DNA of 6,914 bases from JBBDWJ01 sp040902925 (GCA_040902925.1 JBBDWJ010000085.1:1-6914), one strand, 5' to 3'; shown: positions 1-5,912, numbered from the stretch's first letter. The notes: generated from the sequence alone by a model not told the origin. Numbers and translations: made by a program.

Positions 1-1396
1 CCCGCAAAGTACGCCCGCGCTTCCTCGCTCTGGAACGCCGTCTCGGCGTCGCGCACGTGGAACGCGATCCGCTTGATGTTGATCAGGTGCATCGGCCCGA
101 CGTTGTCGCTGGTGACATTGCCGGCGATCGCTCCGCACCCCAGCGTCATCGACGGAAAAACGTTGGTTGTGATGCCGGTCGAGCCCTGCGGCGAGGACGT
201 ATTGACGAGCACCCGGAAGGCCGGTGCGCGCAGGCCGTATTCGCGAATGCGCTGATCATTCTTGGAGTAGATAACGCAGGTGTGGCCGCGGCCGCCAAAG
301 TTCAGAACGGCGATGCAGGCCTTTACCGATTCTTCGAAATCGCGCACGAAGTATACGCTGAGCACCGGCGAAAGCTTTTCCGCCGACAACGGGTACTCGC
401 GCCCGACGCCTTGAATCTCGACCACGAGGATGCTGGTATCGGGCGGTGCCTGAAAACCGGCCATTTCCGCAATGCGAAGCGGTGACTGGCCGACACAGTC
501 GGGGTTGATGCGGAAATCCGAAGACACCAGGAGTTTCGAGAGCGCCGCGGTTTGCTCAGGCGTGCAGATGTGCGCCTTGTTGGTTTTCAGCGCGGCCATC
601 ACGCGATCGCGTGAGCCTTGCTCGGCAACCAGCGTCTGCTCGCTGGAGCAGACCGTGCCATAGTCAAACGATTTTCCGAGTACGACCGAGGCGACCGAAG
701 AATCGATATCCGCGGACGACTCGAGCAGCACCGGCACATTGCCCGGGCCCACGCCCAGCGCCGGCTTGCCGCTCGAATAGGCAGCACGCACGATGCCGGC
801 GCCGCCCGTCGAAAGGATCACCGCCGTGCGGCGATGCTTCATCAACTCGTTGGTGCCGGGCAGCGACGCCTCGCCGATGCACTCGACAATGTTTTCGGGC
901 GCTCCGGCCTCGACCGCCGCCTCATAGAGCAGCCGCGCGGCCTCGCACGTACAGCGAACCGCGCGCGGGTGCGGGCTGATGACGATCGCGTTGCGCGCCT
1001 TGAGGCAGATCAGAATCTTGAAAAACGCCGTCGAAGTCGGATTCGTGGTCGGCAGAATCGCCGCTACCACCCCAACCGGCTCGGCGATCTCGATGATGCC
1101 GTTGGCGCGGTCCTCACGCACAATACCCGCCGTCTNNNNNNNNNNATCGCCTGGTGCAGCGTGTCGGAGTTGAGCAGGTTCTTGGCGATCTTGTCCCTGA
1201 CGTTGCCGTAGCCGGTCTCTTCGACCGCCAGCCGCGCCAGCGACTCAGCGTTGGCGCGCGCTACCGCCGCCACGCGGTCGATGATGCGATCGACCTGCTC
1301 CTGGGAGAACCCGCGATATTTTTGGAACGCTTCGTAGGCCCGCTCGACCTTCGTGCGGACTTCCTGAATGGAACGTAAGTCCTTATCTTCCAACAT
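1..1396 (-). CDS. CoA-acylating aldehyde dehydrogenase (EutE/PduP/AdhE-N type), BMC-associated; 3' end off window, interrupted by N gap
   Basis: Predicted to oxidise an aldehyde to its acyl-CoA with NAD+, the usual job of such enzymes inside metabolosomes. About 460 residues are visible: 83 codons before the N gap, about 377 after it, with no stop in either part. Family landmarks are a PTTNPTSTAFFK segment, a GPGNVPV cofactor loop and the catalytic Cys in FDYGTVCSSEQ (Cys codon at 648-650). This Cys context resembles the AdhE N-terminal domain and sulfoacetaldehyde dehydrogenases more than E. coli EutE. The reading frame differs on the two sides of the gap, which a wrong gap length explains. 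The start (ATG at 1394-1396) gives MLEDKDLRSIQEVR, where homology to the family begins; no good Shine-Dalgarno lies just upstream, so coupling to the BMC gene 18 nt away is likely. There is no N-terminal encapsulation-peptide extension. The C-terminus lies beyond position 1. Substrate (acetaldehyde, propionaldehyde, lactaldehyde) cannot be read from the sequence. Confidence 0.9.
1136..1145. other. Assembly gap (10 N)
   Basis: Ten N characters lie inside the aldehyde dehydrogenase gene. The reading frame on one side (codon ending at 1148) and on the other (codon ending at 1134) differ. An in-frame join needs 8, 11 or another 3n+2 bases, so ten is probably a placeholder for a gap of unknown length. 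Only a few residues between the LHQA and TAGIVRED segments need be missing. Confidence 0.97.
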
Positions 1397-1414
1397 CGGA
1401 GGGGCGACCGGCCT

Positions 1415-1699
1415 TTACTTGCCCTTCTGAAGGTTGTTGGGGAGTATCCTCTCAGCTTCGGCGTGAGGGTTCGGAATGACGTGCACGCTGACCAGCTCGC
1501 CGACACGGCGGGCGGCTGCGGCGCCGGCGTCGGTGGCGGCCTTGACCGCTCCGACATCGCCGCGAACGGTGACGGTTACGAAGCCCGCCCCGATGTACTC
1601 TCTGCCCTGCAGCACGACGTTGGCGGCCTTGACCATGGCGTCAGCGGCTTCGATAGCCCCCGTCAGGCCCTTGGTTTCGATCAATCCGAGCGCTTCCAT
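1415..1699 (-). CDS. Bacterial microcompartment hexameric shell protein (BMC-H, EutM/PduA-like)
   Basis: Forms the flat hexagonal tiles of a microcompartment shell, with a central pore passing small metabolites. The protein is 94 residues, a single BMC domain of usual length. It starts MEALGLIETKG and carries the family core VRGDVGAVKAATDAGAAAA followed by VGELVSVHVIPNPH. Conserved lattice residues K24 and N27 are present. Two positions differ from PduA, EutM and CcmK: the pore loop reads EYIGAG (35-39) where PduA has KIGSG, and PNPH (76-79) replaces the usual PRPH, whose Arg sits at the hexamer-hexamer contact in PduA. The ATG at 1697-1699 was chosen over longer in-frame starts because the fold begins there and a GAGGAA Shine-Dalgarno sits upstream. 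It lies 18 nt before the aldehyde dehydrogenase on the same strand, so the two are probably co-transcribed. A weak TATGCT -10-like hexamer (minus strand, 1732-1737) lies upstream without a convincing -35. Confidence 0.96.
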   Translation of the reverse strand: MEALGLIETKGLTGAIEAADAMVKAANVVLQGREYIGAGFVTVTVRGDVGAVKAATDAGAAAARRVGELVSVHVIPNPHAEAERILPNNLQKGK

Positions 1700-1704
1700 T
1701 CGTT

Positions 1705-1710
1705 TTCCTC
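1705..1710 (-). promoter_or_regulatory. Shine-Dalgarno of the BMC-H gene
   Basis: On the minus strand GAGGAA ends five bases before the ATG at 1699 (GAGGAAAACGAATG). It fixes the start of the shell protein and rules out the 139-residue extended reading. Confidence 0.75.
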
Positions 1711-1814
1711 GACTAGCGTATTCGTGAAGGTAGCATAGTCGCCGGGCGGTTCTCAATGCGGCGGGCCGGGGGGAGCGGGTCTTGGCTGGCCAAAGATGGG
1801 GGCGTCCTACCGCT

Positions 1815-2246
1815 TTAGCCTTGCGTGAGATCAATCAGATTTTGGTGGGGATGTTCGAGGGAAAGAAAAACCAGCAGCCAGTTTTTCAGGTATTGAGGCA
1901 GAAGAAAATTCTGGCGGACTTGCTCTTTGCCGAGTTTGCCCATACGGCGGGCTTTTTCGGGATCGCCCAACAGCTCGCGCAGCCTCCAGGAAAGCCCTTC
2001 CACGGTGTTGACCCGATAGCCGGTAACGCCGTGGATGATTTGCCGCCGGATGCCGCCGACGTTACCGCCGATCACGGGCCTGCCTTTCCAGAGGGCCTCG
2101 GCAACGACCAGGCCGAAACCTTCACGGATCGATTTTTGGACCACGATATCGGCGGCGCGCTGCAGGGCGTTGATGTTGCGGTGCGAGTCGGGCGGCAGGT
2201 CGGGAACAAAGATGCCGGGATCGTCGTTTCTGGCTTCGAGCACCAT
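1815..2246 (-). pseudogene. C-terminal fragment of a trehalose-synthase-type (TreT-like) GT4 glycosyltransferase
   Basis: The 143-residue reading frame matches the last third of TreT-like retaining glycosyltransferases (GT-B fold, full length about 410 residues). Visible are LPPDSHRNINALQRAADIVV, the EX7E motif in REGFGLVVAEALWKG (nucleotide-sugar binding) and GVTGYRVNTVEG, then a tail with VRQNFLLPQYLKNWLLV that parallels the RRNFLITRHLKDYL end of the family. Recognisable homology starts around VLEARNDDPGI. Five codons upstream of the first ATG is an in-frame TGA (2259-2261), and neither other minus-strand frame out to 2345 continues the family. The opposite-strand ABC ATPase occupies the DNA beyond. 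The whole N-terminal acceptor domain is therefore missing and no synthase activity is expected. It ends 115 nt before the BMC-H gene on the same strand. It is either a remnant of a rearrangement or an assembly misjoin; a functional short protein is less likely, as no ribosome site is seen. Confidence 0.8.
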
Positions 2247-2327
2247 TGAGCGGCGTTCTCAAAGACCGAACTCAGAACAACAACTCCACGGCCGTCGGCT
2301 GTGAAACGACTCTACACCCGCGCGCTG

Positions 2328-2336
2328 TGATATGTT
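2328..2336 (+). promoter_or_regulatory. Candidate extended -10 promoter of the ABC exporter genes
   Basis: TGATATGTT is an extended -10 (TGn plus TATGTT, 4 of 6 to consensus). Transcription would start around 2343-2345, at the GTG chosen for the ATPase, giving a leaderless message. No -35 box of quality is present, so this rests on one motif. It lies in the 98-nt divergent region between the glycosyltransferase stump and the ATPase. Confidence 0.35.
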
Positions 2337-2344
2337 GCCTGCAG

Positions 2345-3292
2345 GTGTCATCTCCCGCTGTTGAAGTAAAAAACCTGATCTGCCGCTACGGCGAGCGCGT
2401 CGCTTTGCAGGGCATCGGCTTTGTGGTGTCGCGCGGCGAAGTCTTTGGGCTGCTGGGACCGAACGGCGGCGGCAAGACCACGCTGTTCCGCGTGCTGGCG
2501 ACCCTGCTCGAGCCCGATGAAGGCGAGGCTCGCATCTTCGATCTCGACGTAGTACGCGATTCCGCTCTTATCCGGCGGCGCATCGGCGTCGTTTTTCAGA
2601 ACCAGAGCCTCGACCGGCGGCTGACGGCGGCCGAGAACCTCGTCCACCAGGGTCACCTCTACGGTTTGCGCGGCGCGGAGCTACGCAGCCGCATTGATGT
2701 CGTGCTCGAGCGCACCGGTCTGGCAGCGCGGCGCGATGAGGTGGTCGACACGCTTTCCGGCGGATTACGGCGCCGTGTGGAGCTTGCCAAAGCGCTATTG
2801 CATCAGCCCGACCTGTTGCTGATGGACGAACCCAGCACCGGGGTCGACCCGCGGGCGCGCCTCGATTTCTGGGAGTACTTGCAGACGCTGCGGCGGGAAA
2901 GCGGCGTCACGATTCTGCTGACAACGCACCTTCTCGAGGAGGCGGACAAGTGCGATCGTCTCGCGGTGCTCGACGAAGGGCGGATCGTCGGGGCCGGCTC
3001 ACCCGGCGCCTTGAAAAAAGAAATCGGCGGCGACGTCATCGCGCTTTCGTGCGCTGATCCGGAGGCGCTGGTTGCGGAGCTAAAAAGCAGCTTTGCGATT
3101 ACGGCACAGGTCGTCGAGGGATCCGTGCGATTCGAGCACGAGCAAGGCGCGCGGCTGGTTCCGCGACTCATGGAGACGCTTTCGCAACCGATCGAATCGG
3201 TGACCGTGTCGCGGCCGTCGCTCGAAGACGTGTTTATTCATCTGACCGGCCGCCGCTTCGATGAGCAGACGGCGGAAGTCGCCGCGGGATAG
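2345..3292 (+). CDS. ABC exporter ATP-binding protein (DrrA/CcmA-type)
   Basis: Cytoplasmic ATPase that drives the ABC-2 permease encoded next. Read from GTG 2345 it has 315 residues. Walker A is GPNGGGKTT (38-46), the Q-loop is VVFQNQS with Q85, the signature is LSGGLRRR (137-144, Leu in place of the usual Gln), Walker B plus catalytic Glu is LLLMDEP (157-163, E162), followed by the D-loop STGVDP and the H-loop TTHLLEEA with H195. The C-terminal roughly 90 residues, ending SRPSLEDVFIHLTGRRF, match the tail domain (DUF4162 type) of drug-exporter ATPases. An in-frame ATG at 2246 would add 33 residues (CETTLHPRAVICCLQ and others) unlike the family, so a GTG at 2345 or 2327 is preferred; neither has a Shine-Dalgarno. 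The substrate is unknown; the DUF420 gene downstream argues for a role in respiratory-enzyme assembly rather than drug efflux. Confidence 0.93.
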   Translation: MSSPAVEVKNLICRYGERVALQGIGFVVSRGEVFGLLGPNGGGKTTLFRVLATLLEPDEGEARIFDLDVVRDSALIRRRIGVVFQNQSLDRRLTAAENLVHQGHLYGLRGAELRSRIDVVLERTGLAARRDEVVDTLSGGLRRRVELAKALLHQPDLLLMDEPSTGVDPRARLDFWEYLQTLRRESGVTILLTTHLLEEADKCDRLAVLDEGRIVGAGSPGALKKEIGGDVIALSCADPEALVAELKSSFAITAQVVEGSVRFEHEQGARLVPRLMETLSQPIESVTVSRPSLEDVFIHLTGRRFDEQTAEVAAG

Positions 3293-3303
3293 AATGAGCA
3301 TGG

Positions 3304-3331
3304 GAACCGGTGAGGCCGTTGCCGCCGGTTC
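3304..3331 (+). other. Intercistronic hairpin between ABC ATPase and permease
   Basis: GAACCGG (3304-3310) pairs perfectly with CCGGTTC (3325-3331). Adding a T·G and a G-C pair gives a nine-pair stem around a ten-base loop. It begins 11 nt after the ATPase stop and about 85 nt before the permease ATG. No T-run follows, so it is not a standard intrinsic terminator; it might set relative expression or protect the upstream message. Confidence 0.45.
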
Positions 3332-3415
3332 GTCTCGTCTCGCTTGGGCTGGGTTGTGTTTTCGAGCGACGCCGCCCCTTGCAGAAGCAACAGCCCGAAA
3401 CCCAAGATATCCCGT

Positions 3416-4288
3416 ATGGCGAACCACAGTTTCGACGCCGTCCAGCCTCGCTCCGAGACCGCACCCGTTCTGGTGGAAACCGCCGTTGCGCGGCCGTCGA
3501 CTGCGGAGCCCAGCCTGCTGCTAGGCGTAGCGACGCTGTGGTGGCGGGAAGTTCGCAGCTTCTACCGCCAGCGCAGCCGCATCGTCGCCGCGTTGGCTAC
3601 GCCGCTGTTGTTCTGGCTGGTGCTGGGCTCGGGGTTCGGCAGTTCGCTGCAAGCTCCAGGCGCGGCGAACGCGGGCTACCTCGAATTTTTCTTTCCGGGC
3701 ACGGTGACGCTGGTGATTCTGTTCACCGCGATCTTTGCGAACATTTCCATCATCGAAGACCGCCGCGAAGGGTTTCTGCTGTCGGTGCTTGTGGCGCCGG
3801 TGCCGCGCCTTTCGCTGGTGCTGGGGAAAGTTTTAGGCGCTACCACCGTCGGCCTTGCGCAAGGGCTGCTGTTGCTGCCGTTGGCGCCGATGCTTGGCCT
3901 GTCGATTCCGCTGGAGCGCGTTGCGTCGGTGGTCGCGATGATTTTTCTGCTCGCATTCGGGCTCACCTGTCTCGGGTTTTGTTTCGCCTGGCAGCTCAAT
4001 TCCGTATCGGGTTTCCATTCGATAATGAACACCGTCCTGATGCCGATGTGGCTGCTGTCCGGCGCGCTTTTTCCGCTCGATGGGGCCTCGGCTTGGGTAC
4101 GCTACATGATGCTCGTGAATCCGCTGACCTACGGCGTGGCCGGTTTGCGGCACCTGCTCTATGAGGGCGGTGTCTCCGATGGGCCAGCGTTGATGACGAA
4201 TTGGATCGTTATGGGCGTCTTCGCGGTGGTGTCGTTGGGAATTGCCGCAATGCTCGTGTCCGCGCGCGGCAAGCGGAACCTAAGCTAG
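3416..4288 (+). CDS. ABC-2 type exporter permease
   Basis: Inner-membrane half of the exporter, 290 residues from ATG 3416. After a hydrophilic, poorly conserved N-terminus of about 35 residues comes the family opening LWWREVRSFYRQRSR (41-55), an amphipathic segment before the first helix. Six membrane segments can be placed at about 56-74, 92-113, 138-163, 168-192, 203-222 and 262-283. The cytoplasmic loop EDRREGF (114-120), where ABC-2 permeases contact the ATPase, and LSGALFPLDG (214-223) are typical of the ABC-2/DrrB group. A TTG at 3344 would extend the protein by 24 residues, but these look non-family. No Shine-Dalgarno is evident before 3416, so translation may depend on coupling or on the region after the hairpin. 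It follows the ATPase by 123 nt. A 284-codon open frame overlapping it is a GC-bias shadow. Confidence 0.9.
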   Translation: MANHSFDAVQPRSETAPVLVETAVARPSTAEPSLLLGVATLWWREVRSFYRQRSRIVAALATPLLFWLVLGSGFGSSLQAPGAANAGYLEFFFPGTVTLVILFTAIFANISIIEDRREGFLLSVLVAPVPRLSLVLGKVLGATTVGLAQGLLLLPLAPMLGLSIPLERVASVVAMIFLLAFGLTCLGFCFAWQLNSVSGFHSIMNTVLMPMWLLSGALFPLDGASAWVRYMMLVNPLTYGVAGLRHLLYEGGVSDGPALMTNWIVMGVFAVVSLGIAAMLVSARGKRNLS

Positions 4289-4301
4289 TACAGGAAGGGT
4301 T

Positions 4302-4355
4302 TCAGGTGTGAAGCTGTTTCCCCGACACCTGACACCCGCTGTTTCCCTGACACCT
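4302..4355 (+). repeat. Short direct and inverted repeat block before the DUF420 gene
   Basis: Two 18-nt copies of GCTGTTTCCCYGACACCT lie at 4313-4330 and 4338-4355, differing at one base, with a further GACACC unit between them (4331-4336). The first copy also pairs with the preceding DNA: TCAGGTGT (4302-4309) is the perfect reverse complement of ACACCTGA (4325-4332), a hairpin with a 15-nt loop. The block fills most of the 74 nt between the permease stop and the DUF420 start. Confidence 0.75.
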
Positions 4356-4362
4356 TCTCCCG

Positions 4363-4776
4363 ATGGAAATCACAGACCTCCCCGCCGTTAACGCCACCCT
4401 GAATTCATTGAGCACCGTCTTGCTTGGCTGCGGATATTATTTCATCCGCCGCCGCCAGATCGCGCGTCACCGGCTTTGCATGACCCTTGCCTTCGCTTGT
4501 TCGTGCGTTTTTCTGACCTGTTATCTCGTCTATCACTACAACGTGGGTTCGGTTCCGTTTCAGGGACAGGGTTGGATTCGCCCTGTCTACTTCGGCATTC
4601 TGATCACGCACATTATTCTGGCCGCGACGATCGTGCCGCTGGCGCTGGTTACGCTTTGGCGAGCCTGGGGCGGGCGCTTCGAACAGCACCGCCGCATCGC
4701 TCGCTGGACGTGGCCCTTGTGGATGTATGTCTCGGTGACCGGCGTTGTGATCTACTGGATGCTTTACCAGATGTGA
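4363..4776 (+). CDS. DUF420 membrane protein, CtaM/YozB-like cytochrome oxidase assembly factor
   Basis: A 137-residue inner-membrane protein with four predicted helices at about 8-28, 38-57, 74-100 and 115-135. It is full-length for the DUF420 family. Hallmarks are DLPAVNATLNSLS at the start, RRRQIARHR, CYLVYHYNVGS, the strongly conserved GQGWIRPVYFGIL, and FEQHRRIARWTWPLWMYVS. Four histidines lie at H36, H58, H83 and H109, at helix ends or in helices, and are candidates for metal or haem ligation. S. aureus CtaM, a member of this family, is needed for a working aa3-type oxidase, so a role in haem-copper oxidase maturation is inferred. The ATG at 4363 is the only sensible start although no Shine-Dalgarno is seen. 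It follows the permease by 74 nt and probably belongs to the same transcription unit. No oxidase subunit gene is visible in this window. Confidence 0.9.
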   Translation: MEITDLPAVNATLNSLSTVLLGCGYYFIRRRQIARHRLCMTLAFACSCVFLTCYLVYHYNVGSVPFQGQGWIRPVYFGILITHIILAATIVPLALVTLWRAWGGRFEQHRRIARWTWPLWMYVSVTGVVIYWMLYQM

Positions 4777-4810
4777 CCGTGCGGTCTTCGCGAGGGTTTT
4801 CGCTCCCTGG

Positions 4811-4839
4811 TTGACAGGACCACCACGGCGTGGGATAAC
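4811..4839 (+). promoter_or_regulatory. Sigma70-type promoter of the PfkB kinase gene
   Basis: A perfect TTGACA (4811-4816) is followed after exactly 17 nt by GATAAC (4834-4839, 4 of 6 to TATAAT), itself preceded by TGG, an extended -10. The expected start of transcription is about 4845-4847, five to seven bases before the ATG, so the leader would be too short for a ribosome site. It starts 34 nt after the DUF420 stop and would give the kinase its own transcript. Confidence 0.65.
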
Positions 4840-4851
4840 GGCCTGCTTAGT

Positions 4852-5793
4852 ATGCCGCTAGGCGTCTACTTTACCGGCAACATCGTCCTCGACACGCTCG
4901 TTCGTCCCGTGGAGGGCATGCCCCGCTGGGGCACGACCACCTACGTCGAATCGATTTCGGCGCACCTGGGCGGGAATGGCGCGGGTTCGTCCTACGCAAC
5001 GGCCATGATGGGCGTGCCGGCGAAATTCGCGGGCGCCGTCGGCGACGATCAGCCCGGCGCCTTCCTCATCGCGCGGCTTCGCTCAGCCGGTGTCGACGTT
5101 TCCCATTTGCGCGTGTTCGATGACACGGCCACCGCCGCAACGGTGGGAATGGTACACCCGGGCGGAGAGCGTTTGTTCTTTCACGACCTGGGCGCCTGCG
5201 GCCGTTTTTCATTGGAAGATATCCCGTTCTCGCCTGAGGCGGTGAAGGGGTGCGCGTTCTTCCACTACGCGAGCATCTTCTGTCTGCCCAATCTTCGCGA
5301 GAATGCGCGCGAGGTTCTCGAACGCGCCCGGCAGGCGGGACTGCGGACCTCGCTCGATCTCGACTGGGACGCCTCGGGGCGCTGGCTCGACGACCTGGGA
5401 CCGCTCTGCCCGCTGATCGAGTTTCTGTTCCTCAACGTGCAGGAGGCTCAGATGCTTTGCGGCCTCGAAGAACCTGAGGCCGTGGGGCTATTCTTTCTGG
5501 ATCGTGGCATCCAGACCGTAATCCTCAAGATGGGCGCGCAGGGCTGCGCGGTGTTCACCAAGGACGACGAGTTTCGACTGCCGGCCTACACGGTTCCGGT
5601 CGTGGATACGACAGGGGCGGGAGATTCTTTCTGTGGAGGTTTTTTGGCGGGCTTGTGCCGCGGGTTCAGCTTGCGGGAGTCGGCGCGGCTCGCCAATGCG
5701 GTTGCCGCGCACGGCATTCAGCGCGTAGGCAATACCGACGGCGTGGTCGACTACGAAACGACGCGGCAGTGGATGGAAAAGTTCGAGATTTAG
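4852..5793 (+). CDS. PfkB/ribokinase-family carbohydrate kinase
   Basis: Cytoplasmic ATP-dependent sugar (or nucleoside) kinase of 313 residues, normal for the family. The N-terminal strand GVYFTGNIVLDTLV contains the substrate-binding Asp (D14). The first PfkB signature is HLGGNGAGSSYATAMMG (38-54). The segment FLNVQEAQMLCG is the usual N-x-x-E region near the phosphate/Mg site. The second signature DTTGAGDSFCGGFLAGL begins at D252 and holds the anion hole and catalytic base D258. ATG 4852 is chosen because the conserved first strand begins at residue 4; the next ATG (4918) would delete it. No Shine-Dalgarno precedes it, in keeping with the near-leaderless promoter. The substrate cannot be assigned: ribokinase, fructokinase, adenosine-kinase-like and IolC-like members share these motifs. 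The next gene encodes an IolE-like TIM-barrel protein, a mild hint towards sugar or polyol use. Confidence 0.92.
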   Translation: MPLGVYFTGNIVLDTLVRPVEGMPRWGTTTYVESISAHLGGNGAGSSYATAMMGVPAKFAGAVGDDQPGAFLIARLRSAGVDVSHLRVFDDTATAATVGMVHPGGERLFFHDLGACGRFSLEDIPFSPEAVKGCAFFHYASIFCLPNLRENAREVLERARQAGLRTSLDLDWDASGRWLDDLGPLCPLIEFLFLNVQEAQMLCGLEEPEAVGLFFLDRGIQTVILKMGAQGCAVFTKDDEFRLPAYTVPVVDTTGAGDSFCGGFLAGLCRGFSLRESARLANAVAAHGIQRVGNTDGVVDYETTRQWMEKFEI

Positions 5794-5841
5794 CAGTTTG
5801 GTGGCGAAGATTTTTCCCGACGAGTAAAGTCAGATCCCATA

Positions 5842-5855
5842 AGAAACCGTTTCTT
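5842..5855 (+). promoter_or_regulatory. LacI-family-like operator, upstream site
   Basis: AGAAACCGTTTCTT has the AAnCGnTT core of LacI/GalR/CcpA operators and, with the A at 5841, forms a perfect 7-1-7 palindrome (AAGAAAC-C-GTTTCTT). It lies about 30 bases upstream of the TATACT box. No T-run follows, so a terminator for the kinase is less likely. Confidence 0.45.
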
Positions 5856-5883
5856 CCTCACCGTTCCCACAGCCCGCCGGAGG

Positions 5884-5889
5884 TATACT
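5884..5889 (+). promoter_or_regulatory. Candidate -10 box for the TIM-barrel gene
   Basis: TATACT matches the -10 consensus at five of six positions. There is no good -35 at 16-18 nt, which would fit a promoter needing an activator or another sigma factor. Transcription would start near 5896, giving a leader of about 80 nt. Confidence 0.45.
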
Positions 5890-5898
5890 GGCCTCGAT

Positions 5899-5912
5899 TG
5901 CAAGCGCTTCTC
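5899..5912 (+). promoter_or_regulatory. LacI-family-like operator, downstream site
   Basis: TGCAAGCGCTTCTC contains the palindrome AAGCGCTT (5902-5909), again the AAnCGnTT core. It sits just after the predicted transcription start, a standard repressor position. Its centre is 57 bp from that of the site at 5842-5855. Confidence 0.45.

Noticed and set aside
618..1211. 197-codon plus-strand frame running through the N gap
   Set aside because: It is antisense to the aldehyde dehydrogenase, uses the Ns to stay open, and is composed of Arg/Ala-rich low-information sequence.
1731..1760. Promoter for the BMC operon (TATGCT with TTGAGA upstream on the minus strand)
   Set aside because: The two hexamers are only 13 nt apart, too short for a normal promoter, and no other spacing gives two good boxes.
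1782..2249. 155-codon plus-strand frame opposite the glycosyltransferase fragment
   Set aside because: The minus strand shows a specific TreT-like match including the EX7E motif; the plus frame has none.
3343..3406. CTTGGG/CCCAAG inverted repeat before the permease
   Set aside because: The arms are six bases across a 52-nt loop with competing partial pairings; chance is sufficient in GC-rich DNA.
3294..3524. Small protein starting at the ATG just after the ATPase stop
   Set aside because: It overlaps the permease start, lacks family features and reads as Arg/Pro-rich shadow sequence.
3310..4164. 284-codon plus-strand open frame overlapping the ABC permease
   Set aside because: Its translation is Arg/Ala/Gly-rich with no family motif or membrane helices, while the overlapping frame encodes a clear ABC-2 permease. 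It is a GC-bias shadow.
4787..4810. Terminator after the DUF420 gene
   Set aside because: Only a four-pair stem (AGGG/CCCT) can form, and the T-run is inside the loop rather than after the stem.
5794..5840. Terminator after the kinase gene (run of T at about 5810-5816)
   Set aside because: No stem precedes the T-run.
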